Part shown: positions 1 to 10,531 of the stretch, piece by piece
Position numbering within the stretch: the stretch's first letter is position 1
Layout: each line of letters opens with the position of its first letter
Assembly (NCBI GenBank): GCA_018398765.1
Contig: JAHBMJ010002389.1
Location: 15,001 to 36,511, forward strand
Source of the DNA: Chromera velia
Taxonomy: Eukaryota > Sar > Chromeraceae
Reading direction: 5' to 3'
DNA length: 21,511 bases
Notes under the pieces: model-generated
The model's input: the letters and a program-made list of their open reading frames with translations, nothing else
Database searches by the model: none
Told to the model about the DNA's origin: nothing
Position numbers and translations under genes: made by a program

Positions 1-3000
1 CAGAGCGGCAAGAGAGGAGGGACCGCGATCGGATACAGAATGCACCTGCGCGTTCGGAGTGGCAGGCACAGTGGCAAACCGCTGCACTCCCCCCTTTGTC
101 TGTGTGTGGGAAGGGGGAGACACGAAAAGTCGACTGTCGGGAGGATTCCGTGACGGAGACTTCCTTGCTCCTTTTACCCCCTCCTCTTGTTCTTGTTCAT
201 TTGCAAGACCCTCCTCTTGCTTCTTTACACGCGCCTTCATTTGCTTCAATTGCTCTATCAGCGAGGCCTTCAGACGCGCGCGGCGCCTCTCTTCTGCCTG
301 TTCCTCCGTCAAGTTCTCTTCCTCCTCCTCCTCCTCTTCCCCTTCTGCCTCATCGTCGTCCTCATCGGCCCCATGAGCCACCAGATGCTTCCTGTACTGC
401 TGCTGCTGCTGCTGCTGAGGGAAACCGCGACCTCCAAAGCGGAATGGGCCGGCCGGAGAGACAGAACGAGAGACGAAGGCGGATGAGGGCCCCGGAGAGC
501 CTCTGTCTCTTTCTCTGTCTTTCCTTCGCCTTCGCTCCAGACGAACTACTGTCTCCTCCATAGACATCAACTGTCTCCCGAGATCCTTGAAGGCTCCCGC
601 GAGGGTCATAGAGGACTTCTCTTTCTCTTTCTGCTGTTCTGCATCAGCAGCGTCAGCCAGAGGACTCCGACGTCTGTTGGCACTGGTGCGTGCATCACTC
701 CGCCCTTTTGCCCTTTCCCTCTCAGCCAACCTCATCTCCTTCTCCACATCTCGTCGTCTCTTTTCGGCATCTCTGGGAATGTCCCTCGGGACTCCTCCCT
801 GACTCTGCTGCTGCTTCAAAGATCCCCTTTTCTTCAGACGACGAGAAGCCCCTAGTGAGTTGCTGTTGCTTGTCTGCTTTTTCTTTTTCCCCCCGCCGAC
901 CCGCTTGTCTGCTGAAGCCTTCCGAGCAGGTGGGGGTGCGGAGACGGGAAAGTCTTCTAACGGTTCCTCTTCCAGCTCTGCGGGATAAGCAGGGGGAGAA
1001 AGAACAGACAGAGAAATGGCGGCAGATGGGGGTTGGGGTTCCTGTGAGGCCTGCAAAGGCAATGATCCAGAGGGTCTGGCAGACGCGGCGACTTGTGTAT
1101 TTCCCCCGTCCCTTTCCCCCTCCCTCTGGGGAGCCTCCCTTGCCCTTCCCGTTCTCCCTTCACCCCCTGCTCCTCTCCCACCCCCTTGCGCCAGTTCCCC
1201 CTCATGCACCCCCTCTGGAAGATGTTCAGGGTCTGGGCACTCCCCCATGTGGTACTCCAGTTGGCTTTCAAAGACCTGCATAGAAAGAAATGAAGAGGAA
1301 AGATGCAGACATGCAGACAGACATGCTCGAGAAGGAAGGAAGGCTAGCTAGTCGGGGAACAGGCTAACAGAGAGGGGGGTACGATGCAAAGCAATGAAGA
1401 GGCACGGAAGGAAGACCTCATGATGATGCTCGAGGTAGACGAAGACAAAAAAATACAGGAAGGAACTAAAAGATACGAAAACCTACTCACTCACAATTTC
1501 TTGGCAAATCTGACAGCGGAATGGCTGCCCCTTGGGTTCGGGTGGAGCTCCCAACCCCTCAGTGCCGTCTTCTTCTTTCTTGTCCTCTCCTTCGTCGCCT
1601 TCGACCTCTCCTTCTTCTTCTTTGATCGCTTGCGCATCCTGTGCAGAAGCCCCCCCTTCATCCGTATGCCGTTTTTCTTTCTCACGCTCCCCTTGTATCT
1701 GACTGTGCGACTGTGCCCCTCTCTCTCGTGCCTCAGCCCGGAGGAGGGGCAGGGGGAGACGGCTGACGGAGGCCGCAGCTGCAGCAGTCGTCTGAGAGCG
1801 AGACGCCGGCTGGAGCCCGTCGGATGACGTCGCCACAGCCTCGACAGCCGCGGGAGGGTCGGAGAGGGAAATGGACGCGCGCTGTCCCCCCCCTGAAGCA
1901 AAATCAGCCCCCCGGGCGGAGACAGAGGCGCGTGGGTCTTGTGGGGGTAAGTGGTTGGGTTGTGGGAGTGCGTGCGGAACCGGATGCTGCTGTTGGTGAG
2001 ACCCGAAAGGAAATTGTGCGGGCACCTGTTGCTGGTAGGGGGCGTGCCCATGTGTGGGTGGCTGGGTGGCGGTTTGCTGGACTTGAGTGGGTTGCTTCGA
2101 CGTATAGTTCTGCAAGGGAATTTGTTGAGGGGACTGCATGGGTGAGAGGGAAATTGGAGTGCGGTGGTTGCCTGTCTGGGTGCTCGACCTTCGCGGCGCT
2201 CCAATTGTCTGCTGGCCTGCAGGAGGGGCTGCAGAGAAAGAGAAAGACAGAGAGTAGGGGTCTGTCTGAGACCCTGAGGAAGCAGGAAGCACGGCGGGGG
2301 GTTGTTTGGCTTCTTGGGGACGGGCGCTCGGAAGGGACATCGCCGGTATGGATGGGGGCGGGCCTGGGTGCTGGTAGTGAGGGAGGGAGTACGATCGCGC
2401 TGCTGCCCCGGGAGGCAGACTTTGTTGTCTCTGGGCTGGAGGAACTCGGTAGTACTGCTGCTGTTGCTGTTGCGTCTGTGGAGCCGTCTGCAAGCTGATG
2501 TTCACAGCCTGAGATTGCGAAGAGGGACTGATAGCTGCCGGGAGCGTTCCTGCAGACACAGCGAATGGATGCAAGAACAAGGAGGCAGACAGGGGCCGGG
2601 GGAAATGAAAGACACAAAAGTACAGGATCAGGAAGCCTCCAGAGACAGTCGCGAGAACAGCAAGCGGAGATGTGACGTCTAGCTTGTGCACACGGAGTCG
2701 CCTAATTCCCCCGGCACTCATTCCCTGACCGTGCAACCAACACTGTGCCACCGGTTCCTTCCAGCGCGTTAATTCCATTTGCCCATGCACCCATGCAGAT
2801 GATGAACCATGCATGAATTCATGGATCAACGAACGGGTTTTCTCACCTGAGGATAACCGCCTGAACTCAGGCCGGGCACCAATAGGGGGATTCCCCTGTG
2901 GATTAGTGCCTTGGGGAGAGAAGGAACTCTCCTGAGACGCTGCCGAGGGGCCCGCCTGTGCCTGTGCTGCCACAGGAAAGGGGAGGTAGCCGCGTCCGTG

Positions 3001-3267
3001 CTGTCCCGGCGGGAGGTGAGGGTGGTGAGGCGGTGGAATGTGCATGAGAGGACTTCGGGCACCAAAAGGAAGAGTTCCAGTCTGCAGAGGAAGATAAATC
3101 AGGGGCCGTGAGGTCAGAAGGATCTTTTATCTTCTCTCTTCTTCGTCGTCTCTGCACTGTTGCACGGCCAGTAAAGGATTCACGCGCGCTTTCAGAAAGG
3201 GGAGAAGGAAGTCCAAAAACGGATGGGCCAAACCAAGACTGACGTTTTGGATGGGATTGCTCGCCAT
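1..3267 (-). CDS. Gln/Pro-rich protein with a C2HC zinc finger (3' end outside window)
   Basis: Exons, in gene order: 3267-3184 (tentative first exon), 3081-2847, 2549-1495, 1275 to the left edge. The last three are well supported: all phases agree, and the 1275-1 stretch is open throughout. The 1495/1275 junction builds a zinc finger, C-x2-C-x11-H-x3-C (C452, C455, H467, C471 in this model), the spacing of the ZC2HC family; half lies in each exon. Before the finger the protein is Pro/Gln/Ser-rich. After it come Gly/Pro-rich stretches, a Lys-rich patch, several Arg/Glu-rich probable coiled-coil segments, a seven-Gln CAG run at 399-418 and a run of Glu. At least 883 residues. This style suits a nuclear or RNA-associated scaffold, but no function is assigned. 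The start ATG at 3267 rests only on an in-phase junction with a weak donor (GTGAAT); the true start could lie elsewhere. Confidence 0.68.
2550..2846 (-). other. In-frame 297-nt intron of the zinc-finger gene
   Basis: The donor GTGAGA at 2846 and acceptor TCTGCAG ending at 2550 are good matches, and the length is exactly 99 codons with no stop. I call it an intron because the encoded stretch is rich in Trp, His, Phe and Leu, unlike the Pro/Gln/Ser-rich protein on both sides. If retained, it would add 99 residues including a hydrophobic run of about 20. It also holds a GAATTC-centred 12-bp palindrome at 2812-2823. Confidence 0.6.
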
Positions 3268-6034
3268 AATTGTCGGTGCGGCCAGAGAGAGAAAAGTGAA
3301 AGCTGCAGTCAGACATAGAAGACAAAATACGTAACTGTTGGAGACTGTTGAGTCTGATGTAGATCTGCATCATACAATGCGTATTCTTTGTAGAATAACA
3401 ATTCAATTGAAGTCTCACATGTCCATCCACACGGAAGATTGATCAGCGCAGACTGACCTCGGTCCGCTGTTCCTCCTCGTCAAATCAAAGCAACGCCGGT
3501 CTTTTATTAATATACAATGCAAGAAGAGAGTTTACAAGCAGGCCTTTCATCTCTTCAGTGTATAGTGAGAGAGTCGTCTGCAGGAGCAGCCCTGACCGAC
3601 TCTTCTTCCCCCAGTGTCTAAGCGCTTTAAAGAAGGTTAATGAATCTGTCGGGTCTCATGTTGATAAGCAATCCGCAAGACTCGGGCGGCGAGTGGAAGC
3701 AATGAGATTGAATTGAATGATGGATCGTTTGAGGTCGTTTGAGCAGCTAGACTGAGAATGCTCGCGGCACGTGCAGCTGCTTGTAAAGCCGCGCTCGCTT
3801 CGCTCGCGCTGCGTGCTCCAAGCCCCGGATCGAGGGCGCAGCCCCCCTGGGCGCTTTTGTGGGCCCGCCGCGTCATGCATGGCAGCGCCGTATCCTGCGA
3901 TCCGCATTTTTTTTTTTTTGGAAAAACATTTTGAATTGTAGTTTGCATACATCACGTTTGCATACATACATAATGATCGTCTTCATGTTTTTCAAACTGT
4001 AGTTTAATTCTTTTTTTCACCTCCCTGACACTACAAGCCACTTGAAACAGAAATCTTTAAGTTCATCTGCCCATGCGACTTTGTGTTTCAAGAATTAATC
4101 CGCGCCGCATTGAACTTTCAAGACATATCAAGACACTATCCCGCACTATTCACGCCTGTGGCACAGAGTTTCAAGATATAACCCACACCTGTGGCACGGA
4201 TTAAAGCCATCCGCGAGAGCAACTTTAAATTTAAATGGCCTGCAGTGTCGGGGAGGGATTTTTTTTTAGTAACCAGCAAGTATTTGGTTTTATTGAATTA
4301 CTTCTTTAATCAAGCCCAGTCGCCATCCTCTTCCTACTATCTGTTACCTCCTCTAACACCTGGACGGCCACCAATCCTCCCGTTGTCTACGATCCGCATC
4401 TATCCGCATCGGATGAATACTGAACAGCTACCTACGTACCGTAGCAGTAACCATATATAACCATACCACACCTGGTCCGCTCTGGACCATGTGGGACCAT
4501 ACAGAAGTTAGCAGAAGTTGCAGAACTCACCCACGTAACTTTAAACACGGACTACAACTGCCTAAGTCTACCTAAGTTAACCTCCCTGAACCTAAGTACC
4601 ACTTAAAAAAATATGATTAAGATGATCTCTATCAATTTCTGTATCCACTACTATCTACGCCCACATCGTACTCTAAGAGATCGTTCACGCTTGCAGTGTA
4701 GACGGTCTAAAGTAAACTAAATTTTTAGTTTAAGTTTTTTTACATTTTTTTATGTATGATGATTGAGGGTGAAATCCTAGATTTAGCGACGCCAAATCCT
4801 AAGCCACTAACAAGGCTTTAAGGATATTCATGGGGGGGAGGGGATGAGGAACGATGAGGAACTTCAAGCTTGCATGCCAATCGGATTGATTCGCCTCAAG
4901 GCACACCACATCTGCGGAAGCACATGGAGATATAAATACTCAGTACATGCGCACACCATATTGAATTTCATACATTGAATTCTGAATCAATCCAAAAAGA
5001 GAGTAAGAGCAAGGATAGATGAGTCTCAGAGGTAATGAGAAGAGAAACGGGGTTGATGACAGACTCTTTCGAAGATCTACACTGGCTTATGCCGTCCAAA
5101 GGCAAAGTAGCAACTCGATTGAAGCAATCAATACTTTCTGATCAGTCACTAAGGGAAGAAGGAACCACAAAGGTTCAAATTTGTGCTCGCAATGTTCAAC
5201 TGGTTTTCATGAGAAAGGAGTAAAGGAGCAAGAAAATTAAATAAAGACAAACACTCGATCAATCAAGTACATACACCTAAACATATATACAAATACCAAA
5301 ATCGTATCACCGGAAGCCTAATCGACCCTGCGGTCATCTTACAAAGTACTCGCAGATCTTTTGATGTGCTTTGAAGACCGTGCTCTCCCATGACTCAGGA
5401 GTTCCGTCTCCACCTTCGACAATCAGACGAGTCATTCGTCCTCCTGGCCCGATGCTTGCATGAGCCGTGCGGCCGTGTTTGTTTTTTCTTTAAATTTCAT
5501 CATGCCTTTAGATCAAATGCTGAATTAAAAGTTTATTCTGAGTTAATTTTTGAACTGTTAACAATTTTTAAGCTAATATATATCAGTGACGCGGTTCAAA
5601 TACCAATCAAGCTCATATCTGTCACTGTTGTTTCTTGATTGATCTAGTGATTGATTGATTATATGTATGGTTTATTGATTCAAAATATCATTGATAGCAT
5701 AATAATTTAAATGATCGACCACAAGCATGCAACGTCATATACGTCTGATCAAGCGATGTCTTTGCTTTCAAAGTCGGTCTCTTCCTTTTTTTTCCAAAGT
5801 TGTTCAAAGCATCATAGAAAATCTGTCTTTTTCTGTGTCTAACAATTTTATGATGTGCTCAACTCTTCCCACAAGCTCCTAAGCACACGCAGCAGCAGGA
5901 AGGGTTGCGCTCAACACCTGCACAATGCCGAAATAATCCACCATTTGTAGGTGACTTGGCGTGTTTAGTGACAACGAGTTACAAGGACCTTGACAGCCGG
6001 GTTGAGGAGGTCTTGATAATCGGTCTCCCCCCAC
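3268..6034. other. Intergenic, AT-rich with degenerate repeats; no gene seen
   Basis: Open frames here are short and show no domain or plausible splice partners. A GC-rich island sits at about 3775-3895, with a repeated GCTCGC motif, inside otherwise AT-rich sequence. TTTCAAG-linked repeat units follow at 4086-4200. From about 4250 to 5950 I see only AT-rich, unstructured DNA. The left part should hold the promoter of the zinc-finger gene, and the right end the 3' untranslated region and poly(A) site of the membrane-protein gene; I could not point to either with confidence. Confidence 0.6.
4018..4200. repeat. Degenerate TTTCAAG / hairpin repeat cluster
   Basis: Several units end in TTTCAAG or ATCAAG, two of them near CCTGTGGCAC words. 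The left end (CCCTGACACTACA followed by ACTTGAAAC) resembles the reverse complement of the right end of the inverted-repeat element at 8753-8989. It looks like a decayed, oppositely oriented relative of that element. Confidence 0.45.
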
Positions 6035-7081
6035 TCACTCAACTCCCAACTCGCCCCAATCACAGTCGTCAGTAATACAACCCAAGAGGAGGCCAACGTC
6101 TCCGTACGCACTTTCATCCTCAGCAAACATCTGCATCAAGTCGGACGCAGTCTCCGCGTCCACCTGCCCACTCTCTCTCATGCGATCGACTTCGTCCGTT
6201 GTGACTTTGTAGTACGGAGGATCCTCGTGACCCGGGAAGGCCAACTTTTCCGATGCTACGTCCTTACTTAGCGCGATGCAATCACGCCCCCTACGGACTT
6301 CAATGATCTTCTCGATTCTAGTTTTCACGCAGTCAGAGAACTCGACCCACGTGTACGTCTTTCCTTGCCACATATACCTGCAGGCAATTCAACGCATGCC
6401 GAGAAGTGCATGCATATGAAAAAAAAAAAACTTACCACATATACCTGCAGGCAATTCAGAGCATGCCGATAAGCAAGCCACGTCGGTGTAAGGGCGGTCC
6501 GATCGTCCCTAGATTCCGTTCCGTCTCGCCTGACTTCTCGCAGCTTCTGACCTGATCTGTTGCCGCGCTGTGGATTTTGAATCTGCCAGCTGGATGCATT
6601 GAGAAAATACACATGCAGCTAGGCTGGCCTGCATTGACCAGAGACTTTCTTTAGACAATTAATCCGACATGCATACCTGGCTTTCCTGTGCTTTTGTGCT
6701 TTCGCATCTTTCTCGAAGTCCCCCTTCGGGACTGGCTTGCAACACCTGCATTGACGGTGTGTGTGAATGTGTGAAAGGGAGGGCAAATCCATCAGTGGTT
6801 GACCATGCACCTAGCTGAGCTTGGTGATCTCACACGGATGCACACACATGCATGGATCGATAGGTGGACCTTCGAGGCTGCAGGCTTCCTTCCTACACCG
6901 GAGACATGCGTTGAAATCAGTCTTGCCTGTCAGTTGAAAAGGAAGAGTCTGAATAGCGGTGGGTCCACCAGATGAACATGCATTCTTTTTCTCTTCACCG
7001 AGCTCGGATCACTTACAGGCAATCTGTCAGGGCCGGTCGGAGTGTGTGTCTGCTTATCTTCCTGTTGTGTCTCTCGACTCT

Positions 7082-7118
<37 letters not shown>

Positions 7119-7982
7119 GTCTGTCTGTCTGTCTGTGTGCACCTGTTCGTCTTGCATGGGCACAGCTGACTGACTGACCGACCATGGATCTGGCATGTAG
7201 ACTTTTGATGGCCGTTGCTTCTTCATGAGTGCACGGAAGTCCACCCTCCCTTTTTCCTCAGGTTTCTTTTCCTCCTCCTTCTTTGTGGGCTTTTTGGCTG
7301 GGGCAGGGACTGAGGCAGATGGCTTTGGCCTGGGCCATTGGGCGTCTTTGGAAAGCTCTTTTTCGACTTCCTCTTGGCTGGCAGGAGCGGAAGGTTTCGT
7401 GACGGGTTTCTTCTCAGGTTCCGTTGGTGATACCGTCTTTTCTGGCCCCGGGGGAGCTGGAGTTTCTTCAGTTTGCGTCTCTTCTTTCGGTGCAGGCGGG
7501 GACGCTTCAAAAGAAGCTGGCTTGATTGTCTGATCCCTAGTTTCTGGTTGCGCTGAATTCGGGTTTGCAAACACGTCTGTGGAAGAGGGGTCTATGGGCT
7601 CAGATGGTTTCGGTTTCTCTCCTATCACTTCCGTTTCGTCCTCGCCCTCATTTGCCTTCCCTTCAAGGAGACCGTCAACATCCCCAGCGGAGGGTCCTGT
7701 ATCTGTGTTGGCACTGTGGGAGCCTTCAATGTAAACCTCCCCGACTCCTGTCTGCAGATCCAGGGTCTTTTTTGTTCTGGGTGTGTCAGGCTGTTCGTCT
7801 TTCTCTCCGTCTCCTCCCGGGGGTGCTTGCTGCTCGGGTTCCGCAGGTGTTGGAGATGGAGAGGGCGAAGGTGTTGGGGACGGACCCTTTGCCTTCATTC
7901 CATTCCAGAGAAAGTAGCCACCACCTCCTAACACAGCCACCACACTGACTACAATCAGAACCTTCAGAGGCGAGGGAGCCAT
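6035..7982 (-). CDS. Single-pass membrane protein of unknown function, three exons
   Basis: Model: 7982-7183, 6745-6677, 6377-6035, giving 403 residues. Both junctions are phase 2 and agree exactly. The start is the ATG at 7982, which places a hydrophobic segment at residues about 8-26, followed by a Lys pair: a signal anchor or single membrane span. Residues about 30-250 are low-complexity Pro/Glu/Lys/Thr, probably an extended linker. The last 150 residues look folded, with mixed charge, several Cys (a Cys-Cys pair begins exon 2) and a Trp/Tyr-rich segment, and end in an acidic tail. I recognise no family. Donors are GTCGGT and GTATGC. The acceptor of exon 3 is duplicated upstream (see 6364-6469). 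Confidence 0.72.
6364..6469 (-). repeat. Duplicated splice acceptor of exon 3 (39-nt direct repeat)
   Basis: The segments 6364-6402 and 6431-6469 match at 36 of 39 positions. On the gene strand each copy holds the intron end (TTGCCTGCAG) and the exon start (GTATATGTGG). The copy at 6364-6402 carries the acceptor that fits the reading frame. The other lies 67 nt upstream inside the intron and is followed at once by GTAAGT. The 28-nt spacer holds TGCATGCATATGAAAA. Confidence 0.85.
7086..7138. repeat. (GTCT)n tetranucleotide microsatellite
   Basis: About thirteen GTCT units with one interruption, inside the first intron of the membrane-protein gene. Confidence 0.95.
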
Positions 7983-8405
7983 TTTGCAAAGAACGTTTGT
8001 TGAAGTGCAGGAGAAGCACCAACCAAGTACAAAATCGCACCAACGGAAGAGATCGAAATTTTGCTGAGGGTGCAAGCCAGATGTCACCTGATTGATTATT
8101 TGCTAGCTCAGAGGATCAGTCCCGTTGTGCAAAAGCGGTGCGTGATTCTATGTATAGGTACCTGCTTTGAGCCTGATTCAAAGCTCAATCTTGAACTTTG
8201 CGTGCCTCTAAGCGCAGCACAGAGTGAGTCGATCGTCGGACGCCCCTGAAAAGTGCGTGTGCTTGTGGGATGTGTCTGAAGATTTGCTTCGCCAAAAAGT
8301 CATTCACAAAGAAGCCGGATTCATGCAGGTATCACATTCAGCGCCGTCCTTGCATGCATATAATATCGCGACAAACAGATCGAGACGGTTATGTAATATG
8401 GCGAA

Positions 8406-8447
8406 TGCATGCATGCATGCATGCATATAATTGTGCAACACAATTAT
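8406..8447. repeat. TGCA microsatellite followed by a perfect hairpin
   Basis: About five TGCA units lead into ATAATTGTG-CAA-CACAATTAT, a perfect 9-bp stem with a 3-nt loop at 8427-8447. It lies about 430 bases upstream of the membrane-protein start. TGCATGCA is a known ApiAP2-type binding word in apicomplexans; a regulatory role here is a guess. Confidence 0.6.
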
Positions 8448-8752
8448 TTCAAATTTAATACCGAAAATAATTATACGTACCCGGCCAATTATAAACAAAA
8501 ATCCAAAAATCTCTCACATTGGGCGCGCGCGCGTGCATGCATGGCACCTGTGCATGGTGTGACTTAATCTGTCAGTCAGTCGGTATATAAGCTGCATGGT
8601 CTTTTACCGATCAGCGGTGGAGTTAAAAAGGTGGGTGTCTTAATTGAAATGCTTCGCGAACAACGTCGAAGGTGCATGAGTGCCTTAACTTTAATGTTAC
8701 GTACAATATATGAGTTTCTAATTTTTTTAAATTTATATTCGGAATATTTCAT

Positions 8753-8989
8753 TAACCCCCCTAACACTCCAGTCTGTGTTAAAATAAATTTTTCAATGCT
8801 GGCCGCACCTGCGGCGCGGTTCTTTCAAGACTTTTTGCGTCTTCCACAAAAAAATTTAAGTGTACTTTATTTTAGCTGCGTCTTCGGCACGCCACTTTCA
8901 AGTTAAGCCGTGCCTACGGTGCAGGCGTTTCAAGTCTGGCCGCACCTATGGTGCGGCGTTTCAAGTTTACTGGAGTGTCAGGGGGGTTG
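8753..8989. mobile_element. MITE-like element, 237 bp, with 20-bp terminal inverted repeats
   Basis: The left end AACCCCCCTAACACTCCAGT (8754-8773) and right end at 8969-8988 are inverted copies with one mismatch. TTTCAT flanks the element on both sides (8747-8752 and 8990-8995), a likely 6-bp target duplication. Inside are four related 27-28-nt units at 8802, 8875, 8907 and 8939. Each is a GC-rich hairpin or its decayed form followed by TTTCAAG; the last is perfect (GCCGCACC-TAT-GGTGCGGC). No coding capacity, so it would depend on a transposase elsewhere. Confidence 0.7.
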
Positions 8990-9257
8990 TTTCATCATCC
9001 CCCCCCAACCTGGGCCTACCTGCCATATAAGTCTTTAGCTGAAAAAAATGTTGCACTTTTAGATACTTTTAGCAGAAAGTCGCGCATGTGAGTCGATAAT
9101 GTAAGTAAAGGAACCAAAGTTTCTAACTATCACTGAGCTGATCAGCTGTGTTTAGCTGTGCCAGAATTACTTCCACGTGCAAAGCACGCAATATGACTTA
9201 TTCAAGTTAATTCCGGTTAATTCGATCGGCTCTTTACACCATCTCATGAGCGCAGTA

Positions 9258-9934
9258 CGAGGCGACGTACAGTGGTAAAAAAAAAAAAAATGAAAACGTC
9301 TATTCTTTTTTTTTAAAAAAATTTAAAATTTTATTGTATATATAAAAAAAAATAAAGGTTAAATGACTAGATTCAACTAGAGTTTGAATCATATCTAGGA
9401 TCCCAGTTTCACTTTTAGCTTGGTAGACGCTTAAAAAGATTGACCAAAACTAGCTTTGACTAGAGCTTCGAAATGTATATCATCCTAGATATCGTCAAGG
9501 AGCCAGTCAAAGAACTTCTCTTCTGTCTGCTCTTCTGTCTGCATCCATGCATCCATCCTTCTTGTCACTCTTTGTATAGGACAAAAGAGAGCTCCCTTTT
9601 CCCTTCGCCCGCCCGCTCACCTTCGTCCCTGTAATCTCCTTTTATGATAGTCACTGCGTGCAGTGCCATACATGTAGACTTCATTCATTTTTCAATTAGC
9701 ATGAATGGTGAAACGATGGACCGGATCACTCCCTCTGTCTCCCTCGTCTCTCACACTTATTTGGTCTATCACCTAGTCCATCACCCGGCATCCCTCCAGT
9801 GAGGAAGTTAGTTTAAAAGTACTTCTAAAAGGTGTTTCTAGAGGTGCCCTAGGAAATCCTTCGTAGAAAAAAAGAAAAAAAAAAAATCTGGAAAGGTCTT
9901 TTTTTTTTTTTTTACCACTGTGCGTCGCCTAGGT
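9258..9934. mobile_element. Candidate non-coding element with short terminal inverted repeats
   Basis: AGGCGACGTACAGTGGTA followed by a poly(A) run at 9260-9277 recurs inverted at 9913-9930 with one mismatch in 18. GCAGTA flanks it on both sides (9252-9257, 9935-9940), though at slightly different distances from the inverted repeats. No open frame of note inside. It could be a decayed DNA transposon or a foldback repeat. Confidence 0.5.
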
Positions 9935-10531
9935 GCAGTATGCTTTCCTGATATTTCCTGATAGGGACCAAGGATAGTTAAATGTAGCAGTGCCATGTAT
10001 AGATCAGTACAGCTAAGATATGGACAGCACATGTCTCCAGTTCTGCCGGGGCACTACAAGTAGGACTTCAGTCCTTGTTTGTTTCCTCGGTCTCTACTAT
10101 ATGTTGCTTCATTAAGAAAAAACATAATTATTATGAAACGGTTAACCGTCATATATATTAGTGGCTTTATTCATAATCATCTACATAACTTTAGAAAACC
10201 GTCTGAAAACGTCAGTGTTACGTCACTGCAATGTCCCATGCATTAATAAATTTGATCGGTTCCTGAAGCTGCAGGAATGTAGGCCAGGAATGACCTCGTT
10301 CGGTCTGTACGTGCTGCGAACGCCGCTCACAAGCATTTCCTCATATTTCCTCCGGTGAGTCGGAAACCTCTTTTTGTTTTATTTTTCATTGTTCGACTAG
10401 ATTTTATAATGAAAACATATTTACTAGCATATTTAATAAGTCAGGGTAATGGTTATACCGCCTGCTAAGATTACCAGATCTAGTAACGTTACTTGCCAAC
10501 GTTCGATCTAGGCGAAACATTCAGACCACAT

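Larger units (their letters stand above)
7983..10531. other. Intergenic, repeat-rich; no gene seen
   Basis: AT-rich, with only short open frames. It holds a TGCA microsatellite at 8406-8426, a perfect hairpin at 8427-8447, an inverted-repeat element at 8753-8989 and a second candidate element at 9258-9934. The left end should carry the promoter of the membrane-protein gene, and the right end the 3' region of the ING-like gene. I see no coding exon. Confidence 0.6.

Noticed and set aside
2903-3430. 175-residue minus-strand frame overlapping the start of the zinc-finger gene
   Set aside because: Its right half is plausible protein, but it runs out of frame into the Pro-rich exon and lacks a supported junction. 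I preferred the ATG at 3267 with an in-phase join, while keeping that exon tentative.
3790-3815. GCTCGCTTCGCTCGC as a hairpin
   Set aside because: The two GCTCGC halves are direct, not inverted, repeats, so no stem forms.
5035-5223. 62-codon plus-strand frame in AT-rich intergenic DNA
   Set aside because: Short, no domain, no conserved motif and no splice signals of the type seen in this window.
6364-6469. Classic intron gain by tandem duplication of an AGGT site
   Set aside because: The copies carry AG|GT, which fits that model, but the frame read into the first copy hits a stop (TGA) just upstream. The outer copy is therefore intronic rather than a former exon end in this gene.
6470-6600. 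Possible exon in the membrane-protein gene (frame with W-Q-I-Q-N-P)
   Set aside because: It reaches the duplicated CTGCAG in the wrong phase for the final exon; exon 2 joins 6377 in phase directly.
8802-8965. CRISPR-like spaced repeats
   Set aside because: Units are degenerate, spacing is irregular, the host is eukaryotic and the array lies between inverted ends; it is the inside of a transposable element.
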